Shown here piece by piece: positions 33,124 through 44,287 of a DNA stretch of 64,000 nucleotides. The stretch spans positions 16,650,015 to 16,714,014 of the forward strand of contig NC_036461.1 in NCBI RefSeq assembly GCF_002775205.1. The letters are read 5' to 3'. How positions within the stretch are numbered: position 1 is the first letter of the stretch; each line of letters starts with the position of its first letter. The position numbers were made by a program, and so were the translations under genes. Source of the stretch: Xiphophorus maculatus. Lineage: Eukaryota; Chordata; Actinopteri; Cyprinodontiformes; Poeciliidae. The notes beneath the pieces are model-generated. The model made no database searches. It had not been told where the DNA came from and saw only the letters and a program-made list of their open reading frames with translations.

Positions 33124-34964
33124 ATCAGATTCAAAACAGTCCTTCTATTTTGTCACGAAATATTTGCTTTCAGACCTTGTGCCTGATCCATTGTTTAAAA
33201 GTTTTGTCCTTCCAGTCTTTATTTTTTTAATTTCTGTCTTCAAATTATTTCTACTTGATGTCCTCAGGTTCTTTTCATCATCTTTACTTTCTCCCTCTTT
33301 ATTTCTGGGGTTAGTGTTACATGTTTTATGTACTTTGTGTCAGTATTCCATCAAATATTTTTGTGCAAATTAATTTTAATTAATTGAAAACAAATTTTGG
33401 CCTCATTTTAAATTCCTTAAAAAAACGGCTATCATTTTTACACTTGCGGTTCATGTGGCATCATTGCATCATTTTATTGTTTATGGTCTTTATTCTTATT
33501 TGTCCTTTGTTCTTTTTATTGTTTTGCTTTTGGAAGATTAGTCTTCATTAATCTAGTTGAGGGAATAGGTCAGTGAGTTTGATGATAAAAGTATTTTTTC
33601 CAACTTAAAAAACATTTATAAAGCATAATAATAATTTAGCTGTGTCAAAACACAAATTGTGAGGCGTAAATTGCCAGAGGATGTTTTGTCGTGTTCTGGC
33701 TGCAAAATGGAAATTGACCAAGTTTAGTATTTACATGTAAACGTAACTTTCATCTTATTGTTCCTTAATACAGTTTGTTTTTATGTTATTGCACTTAAAA
33801 TAATGATCTATTGAAAAGCTAAAAGGCTAATGTGAACAATTATAATCTTTTCAGGTTTTTTACATTGGTAACATTTTGGTACCTGAACGGTTATTGTATC
33901 AGTGGCGCGTTGTCATAATTTTTTGGAAATCTGTAGTTTTAATTTTATTACACTTTCAGTTTCTCTGTTCATGAATGGTGCTAAACATAAAAGCATCCCC
34001 CACCTGCCTTGTAGCACTACTTAAAAATTTGAGCAATTGTAGACATTTTTCTGCCTGAATTGATGAACCGTATGATCATTTTTCCTTCTGTGTAATATCT
34101 TAAACAAAAAAATTTATAAAAATCTTCAAAACACCAAATTTCCAATAGATATCATTCTTGTTACACCTTTTCCCCACCCTTCTGCATCCTAGTAGTGAGT
34201 GAATGTGTAAGATTTGAGTTATTGGGCAACCAACATTGTGCTGTATTCAATAGACCAAAACAAGGGGTGATAATGAGCTTTCTGACAGGTGGCTGTTTTA
34301 TCAGTGTTTGATGATCTAAAACAAATCCAGTTCAAGTTTCAGCTGCAGTCCAGCAGCATTCCACCTGTTAGCTCATGACTGCTGCTTCCTCCGACCACAC
34401 CTGCTATCTCTCAGGTTTGTGCAGTTTAACCGTCCTGGCAAATGAAAAGACATATTTGTGAAGACAAGAAGTCATTAATGCTGAATTGAGCGTGTTGTTT
34501 GAGCATGCGCTGGAGACAAACAGAGTTTTACCTTTACTATGTACATCTTTCTTTGTCATTGTAGGTATGGATAACAAGTGAGTTATAGTAGAATAATAGC
34601 TGCTTTTAAGTATAATGTAAGAAGACATATTTTTGTATCTAATGATAGTTTTGCTCATGTAAGGTCAAGGAAATAAATATAATAATAAAGCAGTTTCCAA
34701 TCAGGTAGGCCCACCTCTTGATTCGTATTGTCTTGAGCTTGAATTGTGATGAGGATGTTGCCAAAAAGATTCAGACAGACACAGCCGCTCTCCAAGCAGT
34801 CACCAATAGATGTGTTCCTTCCTTATTCCTTGTCTGCAATTGGAGGTAAAGAAGGAAAGATGAAAATTCACTAGAAGATTCTTTCTATTTTCTGTAAAAC
34901 AGCAAGGAAGAGCATTTGCACCTTTTACAGATGTTGTTAGGCTGGAAATCTCCACCAACAACAC

Positions 34965-35028
<64 letters not shown>

Positions 35029-35700
35029 TTTATCTTTTTGTTTGTGTGTTTTTTAGTGTATCAAATGTTATGGTACATTATTGTGCAAACTGTCCTAGGA
35101 ATAGGAAAAGTTGTAGCATTTTAATCAATGAGCCATGAAGTCTAAATTAGATTAAAACAACATGCAACTAACAAGTAACTAGGAATAAAAAATAAGATAC
35201 TATAGTACTGTTTTAAACTAGTGCAGTTAAACCAGTTAGGCAGTGAGTGTGGATTTTTTATGACTACATAATTAAGCAGCGGTTTCAGATAAATACCTGA
35301 AACCAAAAACAATTACCCTGTTCAGGTGATGCTGGGAAACTGATTTTCATAGTTTAACCCAGGATTAATGACTCTGGCATGCTATGAATTTGGTAATCAA
35401 CAAGGTCCAACCATCAGACCCACTTGCCATGACAGGGTCAAGAGGGAGCTAGTGTCTTTCTCCAGTGGTCCAAGGACGAGAGGCAGGGTACACACAAGTC
35501 CAATTAACCTAACAGTCATGTACTTTTCATGGGTTAACCGACACCTTTGAGTTAATTGGGGGTGAACCTCAAACACAGTTTTCTTGCATAACATAAGAAA
35601 ACTGTGCTACACATAATTGGCTTGGCTGATATCTTACTGATGTCAGCAAGATATCAGTAAGAGCCACGCTCAAATAGTTTTGTGCAAGTATGGACATGAT
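33124..35700. other. Noncoding spacer (unit 3, last part)
   Basis: Matches 20389-23640 without the solo LTR; the empty ATTGT site is at about 34035. An AAT microsatellite lies at 34965-35028. No gene is supported. Confidence 0.6.
34965..35028. repeat. (AAT)n microsatellite, copy 3
   Basis: About 21 units at the same position as in the other units. Confidence 0.95.
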
Positions 35701-35728
35701 AGGAATGTCAAACCATCACAGAGCTAAT

Positions 35729-35996
35729 CAGGAAGGAGCAGTGTGACCCAGAAATGATCCAGATGAATGAGATGATGCATTTTGGTCGGAAAGGTGGGCA
35801 GATTGGCAAAAGAACAAAAGTCAAAGATCTTGTGAAGATGCAGGCTGAAGCTGCTAAGACAACGTGTCCTGTACCAACATTGGTTGAAAAGGACATTGGT
35901 TCTGCCGCAAATGGGATAAAGCAACATTTACCCTAAACATACAACCAAAGGGCTTGAAGAAAACAAAATAAATGTTTTAGAATGGCCATCACAAAT
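35729..35996 (+). pseudogene. Tc1-type remnant (unit 3/4 border)
   Basis: Equivalent to 11630-11885. It ends at the codons for EWPSQ (GAATGGCCATCACAA) and then joins AT-rich DNA and the FUT-C 5-prime flank. The same truncation is seen before FUT-D. Confidence 0.5.
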
Positions 35997-36214
35997 AAAT
36001 CAAAAATAAATAAAATGTGCTAAATCTGTTATTTTCTGTTTTCTGTTTCCATGCTCACCTGAAGGTGGCATCATTAAGAAGACCTGCAGATTTAAGACCA
36101 ACGCAGATCATCAAGGACACATTTTCTTGACTTTAAAACCAACGGAGCGTCTCTGAGTGCTGGCCAACAGATTTGTTGGATTAGCACAGATTCATAGTTT
36201 GTTTGGATCTAGAC

Positions 36215-37514
36215 ATGGAGCTAACAGGTCTGTATGCAAAGTGATTAAAGAAGCTTTTCTTTTTTGAATTTATGTGAAAATAGGGTAAATATTGAATGTA
36301 GCTGTTTTTTTAGTTATGTTAAAAATGAATTATTTTGTATAAGAACCTGCAGTAATCAAGAATAAATTGAGGAATATTGACAATTAATAATTTTCATGTT
36401 TTTTCTTGTTTCTGTGCCCTTCTTAGGACAGAGCAAACCATCGGGATCTTTTCACAAAATCCTCAGACTGGTTATGTTCAGTGTTTTTATTCTTGGATGT
36501 ATTGTGACTGCCTTTTTCATGTACTATAAACCATCCCCCACTTTCTTAAACCATCTATTAGAGTCATCAGATTGCACAAAGAACATCCAGCATGTTTATA
36601 CCGCAACCAATTACAAAAACATGACTATAGTTCTTGTTTGGTTGTGGCCCTTTGGTCAAACCTATGAAATGAACATCTGCAGCTCTGCCTTCAACATCGA
36701 GGGCTGCTTCATTACAGCAGACAGAAAGTTCTACAACAAATCGGACGGAGTCGTCATCCATCACAGAGACATTGCTGGGGACCTGTCCAACTTGCCAAAA
36801 TTACAGAGGCCTCCGCTCCAGAAATGGATCTGGATGAACTTGGAGTCGCCGTCGCATTCAGCCCAGCTTCCCGGGATTAATAACTTGTTCAATCTGACTC
36901 TCAATTACCGTCGAGATTCCGACATCCAAGTGCCTTATGGGTCTATTGTAGCAGCAGATACTGTGGAGGACTTCGTACCACCAAGCAAAAACAAACTGGT
37001 CTGCTGGATCGTCAGCAACTGGAGCCCTAATCACGTGAGGTCAAAATATTACAATGAGTTGAGAAACCATGTTAACATACAAACTTATGGACGTGCCTTT
37101 AACAACTACATCGCTGACAAAGATTACATCCCTACTATGTCCAGTTGTAAGTTTTATTTGTCTTTTGAGAACTCAATCCACAAGGACTACATCACTGAAA
37201 AACTATACTTTCCCCTCTCTCTGGGCACAGTGCCAGTAGTTCTTGGCACAACCAGAGAAAACTATGAGAACTTTGTTCCAAGAGATGCTTTTATCCATGT
37301 GGAAGATTTTAAGTCACCCAAAGAGCTGGCTGACTATCTGCTTCTTCTGGACAAGAACGAAGAACTGTACCTTGGGTACTTTAAATGGAGAAGGCACTTT
37401 AAAGTAAATAGAGTCAATTTCTGGGCAGAGCACACATGTAAGGCCTGTGATTACCTGAGACAACACAAAGAATACAGGGCATTCAATAACCTTAACAAGT
37501 GGTACTGGGGCTGA
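36215..37514 (+). CDS. FUT-C: alpha-1,3-fucosyltransferase 9-like
   Basis: Exons 36215-36227 (ATG GAG CTA ACA G, donor at 36228) and 36427-37514 (acceptor AG at 36425-36426), 366 aa. It has a single N-terminal membrane anchor and a complete GT10 domain: [31 protein letters not shown] with the catalytic Glu, YRRDSDIQVPYG, FENSIHKDYITEK and C-terminal CKAC. Unlike FUT-B, all hallmark residues except the NA-type pair after TEK are conventional. That pair is replaced by FP in LYFPLSLG. The N-terminal half resembles FUT-B, while the acceptor-side SPSHSAQLPG stretch matches FUT-A, so it looks mosaic. Best candidate, with FUT-A, for a working enzyme. Confidence 0.88.
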
Positions 37515-39115
37515 TGGTGCTTAGATGGACTATGCAGCACTCATCACCTCTATAAGGTGGGACTCAGCACACAGAAAAAAAACAATTACTTGGTGAGACA
37601 AACATTAAGTTAAATATTTAGATGTAATATTTAATTCAGGCCTTTTTGAAGTACCATCTCATTTGTGATTGTGAAGATGTCACCTATGCAGAGCACTGAA
37701 ATCAGATGTGAAGGTAGTTTAACACTGTTGTGAATAATTTTGGAAATCTGTAGATGTCTTTAAACATTCTTTGATGTTTACATTTGCACTGCAGATCTAA
37801 AAGATGCTTCTCTTTACATTTTGTGAAGGATGATCAATGATCGTAGTAGCAATTACTTTCAGCGGGCATGTCATTAAGAGCTTGGTTTCTGTAGTTGGTA
37901 CCAGAAAAAAATGATGTGAATTGGATTTTATTTAGAAGGTTCCCTTGCAGCCTGAACAACCATAATTTTCAGCATTGTCCAAGTCTTGACATGAATGAAA
38001 AAAATATGTTAATAGTATGGAGACTATCTTACCTTCCTCTCTTCTTACCTTTTTTTTTCTGCTTAACTTCTTGTTTCATTCTATCCTTCAACACTTCCGT
38101 GTTTATGTAAATCTGTTTTTTTTTTTACTTCTTGTATTCTAAGTCCTCCTTTTCTTTCCTTTTTCTTTTCACTCTTCCATCTCTTTTGTACTTTTCCATT
38201 TCTTGTACAAATCAGGAATTATTTTGTTAATTTGCAGGTATGGAGATCAAAAACATCTTGTACTATGAATGGGATTAAATCTCTTATGTGTGGTTTCTAC
38301 TGAAACTATAAAAAAAAAATTCTGCCAGTTTACTGAGACATTTAGTGAGTCAGAACAAGTTTTTTGCCAAATCATTGTATTTTGCCAAATGTGTTCTAAC
38401 TATAGATGTCTACTAGTATAACTTAGAGAATAAATATATGTGTACGGTAACTGAATAAACCTGAATGGTGTGACCTAATGTTATACTAGAACCAAATATT
38501 TACACACACTGTAAAATAAGACACACAAAATGAAACAAACTAGACCTGTTCTATTTTAAACCAGTCAGAAAAACTATTTCTATTTGCTAAATGCCAGAAA
38601 ATTGAGAAACATGTTGGTTTAGTTTGTTTTATGAAGCAGAAGAATATTTGGTCCATTTATTTCTTAGAATCTTGCCATTTTGTTTCAAGTGGTTTGAGTG
38701 CCTTTCAACAAGCTTCTCACAATAGTTTGCTAGAATTGTGTCCCATTCCTGCTGACAGTATTGGTGTAAATAATTCCTATTTTCCACTGAGCAGTAGAGG
38801 TTGGTGCTATTCGGTACGCTATTTTGTCTGTTTCCGATTAAACCAACCCATACTCCACCATTCCTGGGCCCCCATTTGTTGTGGGTCCATAGGATAATGG
38901 TACAGTATAGTTTGTGTGTGATATCAGGAGTGTGAAGCTACTGGTGTCACACAACACAGTGCAGATTTGTTGTCGCACTAATGTGACGCAATGGTATGTG
39001 TTTGGGTGTAATCCCACTTGTCCACTGAGACTCCAGCTGGCAGTGGAAATGTTCTACTGAATACATCGGACCATAAGATATTATACCAAACCACACTGAC
39101 CCCAGGCCATATCAC
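37515..39115. other. FUT-C 3-prime flank
   Basis: Almost identical to 14763-16362, with small indels in A and T runs. It includes the presumed 3-prime UTR and no separate gene. Confidence 0.6.
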
Positions 39116-39345
39116 TGATAGGCATTTTCTCAACCTACATAAAAAGAAGACTACAGACAACGTTTTAGTTTTCAATCAAGTCTTTTGCAAAAGGAGAAAA
39201 CATAGCGAAACACTTCTCCAAGTTGTTTACCATGCGTTCTGCCATTCTGCTGCAGAACTTTTCTTTCAGAGAAAGGGAGTGAATGAGAAGTGGGAGAGTG
39301 TTCTTAACAAGAAGAGGGGCTACCCTGATAACAAGAAGAGAAACA
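39116..39345 (-). mobile_element. Retroviral 3-prime LTR
   Basis: About 230 bp with TG..CA-type ends (TGATAGG at the left, GAGAAACA at the right on the plus strand). On the minus strand it follows the env remnant. It differs from the partner LTR at 41905-42133 by many substitutions and indels, indicating an old insertion. Ends are tentative because no convincing target duplication was found. Confidence 0.6.
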
Positions 39346-40179
39346 GAATCCTCATCTGTGTCAGAGGTTACCCTGACCATCTGATAGCTGATCATGGCAG
39401 TGTTAAATGTCTTTAGTATCATTCTATGAAGACATGGAATGATGCAGGTTGTGAAAAGACAGAATAGGATCAGTACAGTCAAGATGGGTGTTCCAATCTG
39501 CCACCAGGGTCCGGAGGTGAGCCAAGGAACAAAGTCAAAAGGGTGTGACCCCTGAGTTGCACTGTCCACATAGTCCTTAAGCTCTTCCAATTCATGCAGG
39601 GCATCATGAATAGTTCCACCAATTCCTGTTTCGTCACGGACGAATGTGCAGCACGCTGAACCTATGATCTTGCAGACACCTCCTTGGGAGGCTGTGAGAA
39701 AATCTAACACGGTTTTTCAGGACCATGTTTCTCAATGCAGTCAGCTCTTTCGTGGGCTTTGCATAAACTTTTCTCCACCGTCCCAGATACTGAATTTCCA
39801 AGGGACTCCAGAATTTGTAGTAGGGATTTCCCACCTTTGGACTTTCAGCATGATGTCTCTCTAGTGTCCATGGCTGTGAGTGTCCTAAGCCTTTTTCAGG
39901 AAAGTCACTGGATTGGAGAGGGGAACCAGGGCACACAGTCCTCCCAATTCCTGGGAAGAGAAGGTTATAGATGGTACAGTTGTGGTCAGACTTCCATCTT
40001 TTGGAACAGGCAGTGCTGGCGTGGTTCGTCGCTTGGCAGGCGTCACAGTCGAAAAAGTCTGCCTTCTTGTCACAGAAAGTGTAGATCTTGTTACTCAGGT
40101 TCCATGAGACCGTCCCCAAAAAGGTAGTGCCATTGTTATGCACACAGACATCAAGGGCTCCTGGCTTAAGACTAGCCAA
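39346..40179 (-). pseudogene. Endogenous retrovirus env fragment, frameshifted
   Basis: Two overlapping minus-strand frames make up the C-terminal part of a retroviral envelope. The upstream frame (40179 to 39634) has surface/early transmembrane-subunit sequence with several cysteines and NGT and NLS sequons. The downstream frame (from 39710) has a GGVCKIIGSACC segment (CX6CC, gamma-type transmembrane subunit), a membrane-proximal Trp-rich patch and a hydrophobic anchor (about ILTVLILFCLFTTCIIPC). The break between frames falls near 39705-39715, just before the CX6CC region, and its C-terminal frame runs on into the LTR. No gag or pol accompanies it. It is a dead remnant; its lineage within fish retroviruses is not resolved. 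Confidence 0.8.
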
Positions 40180-40576
40180 AGTTATTACTTCTGGTAGTCG
40201 GAGGTTAACATTTTTTATGTTTTAATATTTAACTTTAGTCGTCAGGATCCTGTTTTAAGTAATGTGCACATTTAAAAAGAGATATTTTAGAGTTATGCTA
40301 GAACTTTTAGTGATCGCAGTTTTCCCTTCACGGTTTCCCAACCTATGGCTCGTGGGCCCTAAAATAATCCTTAGCAGTGGTCCTTCTGTTCAGGACTCAG
40401 AGTTAACGGGGACAAACTGAGAGAATATTTATAATATTGAACATAAAAGCCTCTGAGACATTCTTTTCTGGCTAGACAATTCCTATATGTGAACATGGTT
40501 AGTAAGCAAGCAAGTCTTTGTTGTAGTAGCAGTGTGTGTATATAATAGCTGTGTGTGTATAACCTATCTTGGATGT

Positions 40577-40578
<2 letters not shown>
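40180..40578. other. Unassigned sequence between env remnant and TA repeat
   Basis: No gene or repeat family recognised. It could be decayed retroviral interior. Confidence 0.4.

Positions 40579-40652
<74 letters not shown>
40579..40652. repeat. (TA)n microsatellite
   Basis: About 36 TA repeats directly left of the Tc1-type element, which inserts at TA. Tyr/Ile frames here are artefacts. Confidence 0.95.
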
Positions 40653-40656
<4 letters not shown>

Positions 40657-41045
40657 CAGTACAGACCAAAAGTTTGGACACACCTTTCTAATTCAATGGG
40701 TTTTCTTTATTTTCATGACTATTTATAAGGCAAGAAATCCCACTTATTAACCTGACAGGGCACACCTGTGAAGTGAAAACCATTTCAGGTGACTACCTCT
40801 TGAAGCTCATCAAGAAAATGCAGAGTCTGTGCAAAGCAGTAATCACAGCAAAAGGTTGCTACTTTGAAGAAACTAGAATATAAGGACTATTTTCAGTTGT
40901 TTTACACTTTTTTGTTTAGTGCATATTTCCACATGTGTTATTCATAGTTTTGATGCCTTCAGTGTGAATCTACAATGTCAATAGTCATGAAAATAAAGGA
41001 AACTCATTGAATTAAAAGGTGTGTCCAAACTTTTGGTCTGTACTG
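40657..41045. mobile_element. Non-autonomous Tc1-type element with long inverted repeats
   Basis: 389 bp, starting CAGTACAGACCAAAAGTTTG and ending with the reverse complement (GGTCTGTACTG), flanked by TA (40655-40656 and 41046-41047). The inverted repeats extend about 65 bp, to the CATGACTAT segments. The interior has no complete transposase. TA repeats flank both sides. Confidence 0.92.
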
Positions 41046-41234
41046 TATATATATATACAGTATATATATTTTTTTAGGTTATAAATATAACTGCTAGGCC
41101 CTAGATCAGGCCGCTACAAACTTTCATTTGAGGTTCCAGAACCCCTTTGGGATCCTCAGCAAGTGAGGAATTACAAAAATTCTTATTTCCCATTATTTTA
41201 GTACTCTGCGATTCAACTTAATGTAGGTATTTTG

Positions 41235-41883
41235 TGCTTTTTCTTCAAAGAAAATGCTCTAAGTGAGTGCTTAAGAACAGTTTAGTTCTTCTTTTACTTC
41301 TGATTCTAATTCCAATGACAGAAAGTTTTACTCCCAGAGAATTAAGCGCAATGCACACACACACACACACATAAATTTCTTGCTGGCTCCAAGGGGGGGA
41401 GACTCAAACCCGCTCCTCTCTTATATATTTACTTTCTTTCTTTAGGTGAGAAAAAAAGAGTAAAAACACCACTATCTTCCGAAAGTTACTTTCTTTCTAT
41501 TAAAGGTGAAAAAAAAGGTAAAAATACCCACTATCTACCTTTTAGATAGTTACTTTCTGTCTGTAGGTGAGAAAAAAAGAGTAAAAACACCTACTATCTG
41601 TCTTTAGATAGTTACTTTCTTTCTATTAAAGGTGAAAGAAGAGTAAAAATACCTATTTGTTTCCCATAATTTTAGGGACTTTAACCCAATTAATAGCGAT
41701 TTTTCAACTTTGTCTTGTCCTGTCGGATCTCGTCAATCCGCCGTTGGCAGACAAAGTCGGACATAGGGCAATGGCCCAATGAAGAAGTTACTTTCCGGGA
41801 CTTTGTTTCCAAGTCCTGTTCCTCTGGCCGTGCACGATTTTCAGCGCGTCGTTCTTCGTCAGTCAGCGAAGGGGTATGTTGAG
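41235..41883 (-). mobile_element. Endogenous retrovirus leader region (second copy)
   Basis: Homologous to 5530-6261, with a much shorter CA repeat (about 41353-41371). It lies between the primer-binding site and the position where gag should begin; gag and pol are missing. Confidence 0.55.
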
Positions 41884-41901
41884 ATCCGGGTCACGGCACC
41901 A
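41884..41901 (-). promoter_or_regulatory. Primer-binding site, tRNA-His type
   Basis: Minus strand reads TGGTGCCGTGACCCGGAT, one mismatch from the tRNA-His complement TGGTGCCGTGACTCGGAT. It is three bases from the LTR end. Confidence 0.75.
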
Positions 41902-41904
41902 AGA

Positions 41905-42133
41905 TGATAGGCATTTTCTCAACCTACATAAAAAGAGAACCACAGACAACGTTTTAGTTTTCAATCAAGTCGAGGAGAAACATAGCAAAACACTTCTCCA
42001 AGATGTTTACCATGTGTTCTGCCATTCTGCTGCAGAACCTTTCTTTTTATTAGCAGAGAAGGGGAGTGAATGTGAAGTGGGAGAGTGATCTTAACAAGAA
42101 GGTTGGCTACCCTCATAACAAGGAAGGGAAACA
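41905..42133 (-). mobile_element. Retroviral 5-prime LTR
   Basis: About 229 bp, homologous to 39116-39345. Together they bracket a 3-kb internally deleted provirus in minus orientation. Confidence 0.6.
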
Positions 42134-42295
42134 GAAACTAAATTCTACACACAGACAATTAGAAGCAACTAAGGAGTATCTCAGGAAGGCCTCCTAAAGA
42201 AGCACCTGTGAAAACATGGAAAGGTTAGTTGTGTCTTACACACAGTTTAACAAGTTCCTCTTCTCTGGGGTGAGAACACTAAACACTAAACAACT

Positions 42296-43533
42296 ATCCA
42301 TCCATCCATCCATCCATCCATCCATCCATCTTCTTCCACTTATCAGGGGTCGGGTCGCGGGGGTAGCAGCTTCAGAAGGGAGGCCCAGACTTCCCTCTCC
42401 CTGGCCACTTCTTCTAGCTCTTCTGGGGGAATCCCAAGGCGTTCCCAGGCCAGCCGAGAGACATAGTCCCTCCAGCGTGTCCTGGGTCTTCCCCGGGGCC
42501 TCCTCCCGGTGGGACATGCCCGGAACACCTCACCAGGGGCCTCCCTGGTCCAGGAGGCATCCTGACCAGATGCCCGAGCCACCTCAACTGGCTCCTCTCG
42601 ACGTGAAGGAGCAGCGGCTCTACTCTGAGTCCATCCCGGATGACTGAGCTTCTCACCCTATCTCTAAGGGAGAGCCCAGACACCCTACGGAGAAAACCCA
42701 TTTCGGCCGCTTGTATCCACGATCTCGTTCTTTCGGTCATGACCCAAAGCTCATGACCATAGATGAGGGTGGGAATGTAGATAGACCAGTAAATCGAGAG
42801 CTTCGCTTTTTGGCTCAGCTCTCTCTTCACCACAACGGACCGGTACAGCGCCCGCTTGACGGCAGACGCTGCGCCAATCCACCTGTCGATCTCCCGTTCC
42901 CTTCTTCCCCCATTCGTGAACAAGATCCCGAGATACTTGAACTCCGCCACTTGGGGCAGGACAACCCCCTGACCCGGAGAAGGCACTCTGCCCTTTTCCG
43001 GCTCAAGACCATGGCCTCGGATTTGGAGGCACTGATCCCCATCCCGGCCGCTTCACACTCGGCTGCGAACCGCTCCAGCGAGAGCTGCAGATCACGACCC
43101 GATGAAGCCAAAAGGACCACATCGTCTGCAAAAAGCAGAGATGAGATCCTAAGGCCACCAAATCGGATCCCCTCAACACCTTGGCTGCGCCTAGAAATTC
43201 TGTCCATGAAAGTGATCAACAGAATCGGTGACAAAGGGCAGCCCTGGCGGAGTCCAACTCTCACCGGAAACGAGCCTGACTTACTGCCGGCAATGCGGAC
43301 CAGACTCTGACACCAGTCATACAGGGACCTGACAGCCCGTATCAAAGGGCCCGGTACCCCATACTCCCGGAGAACCCCCCACAGGGCTCCCCGAGGGACA
43401 CGGTCGAACGCCTTCTCCAAGTCCACAAAACACATGTAGACTGGTTGGGCGAACTCCCATGCACCCTCCAGGACCCTGCAGAGGGTGTAGAGCTGGTCCA
43501 GTGTTCCACGACCAGGACGAAAACCACACTGTA
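42296..43533 (-). mobile_element. Rex3 non-LTR retrotransposon, 5-prime truncated
   Basis: The minus strand encodes RT blocks (QCGFRPGRGTLDQLYTL, CFVDLEKAFDRVPR, GLRQGCPLSPIL, LFADDVVLLASS) and the C-terminal part ending REVWASLLKLLPPRPDP, but in more than one frame, so it is inactive. The segment CGGTGACAAAGGGCAGCCCTG at 43226-43246 (given in two overlapping parts by others as a Rex3 signature) and the (ATCC)n tail are typical of Rex3 (RTE clade) of fish. AAACAACT at 42288-42295 and 43534-43541 is a likely target duplication. Confidence 0.9.
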
Positions 43534-43929
43534 AAACAACTAGTAATATAAAACTACTAATATAAGAAAGATAACAAAACATAATAATTCTAACAATCAC
43601 TTTGTGAAAATGGGGCATAGATGAGGTTTGTAGGCTTGTAGCTTGCGCACACTACCTATGTTTCCATTCATTTGTAGTGTGAATGTTGAGCTAACTATTA
43701 AAATGACGCAAAAGAAATGCAAAATGGGGATTTCCATCTCCTTGTTTGGAGCATATCTTAGGCTTATGCAAAGTGTAATTTTGCCATGAGTAGAGCTTGC
43801 AAACTGGCATGGACCACACTTCTCAAAAAAATAGAAAGCTTTCCAGGACTTAGTTGCTATCGGGCAAGTTCTAATTGTTCTGTCATGCCAGCATGACACT
43901 GAAACTGCTGTTACCAAGAAAGAACATCA

Positions 43930-44287
43930 GCAGTTACTCTCTGAGGAAGCTGAGGAGTTTAACGTTGAACACGGAATACTCAAGACTTTCACAGTAGCTG
44001 TATGGTGGAGACTGTCCTCTCTCACTGTGTAGTATGGAGGCTGCACAATTGCGAAGAAGAAGGCTGCGCAGTGCTTGGTTAATGTGGCACAGAGGACCAA
44101 CTTGCCATCCATAGCAGATATCTACACCACCAGATGCAGGGACAGAGTCTCCTCCATCCTCCCCGACAACACCTACAGCATCCACGAACTCTTCCTTCCA
44201 CTGTCCTCTGGAAGGATCCCTGCAAGAACATCAGGACTGCTAGACAGATTTGCCCATATAAAGGAAAAAGTGCGAAATTATTTCTAA
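43930..44287 (+). pseudogene. LINE ORF2 C-terminal remnant
   Basis: The plus strand near 44075-44287 reads IADIYTTRCRDRVSSIL, LPLSSGRIPARTSGLLDRF, a pattern common to the C-termini of fish non-LTR elements (ADI..R...A..I, LLPSGRRYRSIRTRTSRL). The tail from GAACATCAGGACTGC is also attached to the truncated LTRs in units 2 and 3, where the rest was deleted. Family not resolved. Confidence 0.5.

Larger units (their letters stand above)
23654..36007 (+). repeat. Tandem unit 3 (FUT deleted, Ty3 inserted)
   Basis: About 7.0 kb of unit sequence plus a 5.34-kb Ty3 element. It keeps FUT downstream flank, LTR fragment, spacer, cassette, FUT remnant, AAT repeat and Tc1 remnant. It is the closest relative of unit 2. 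Confidence 0.8.

Noticed and set aside
39165-40179. Domesticated (functional) env gene
   Set aside because: A frameshift splits it, the C-terminus runs into the LTR and the N-terminal part is missing.
40371-40750. Tyr/Ile repeat ORFs
   Set aside because: They come from the TA microsatellite.
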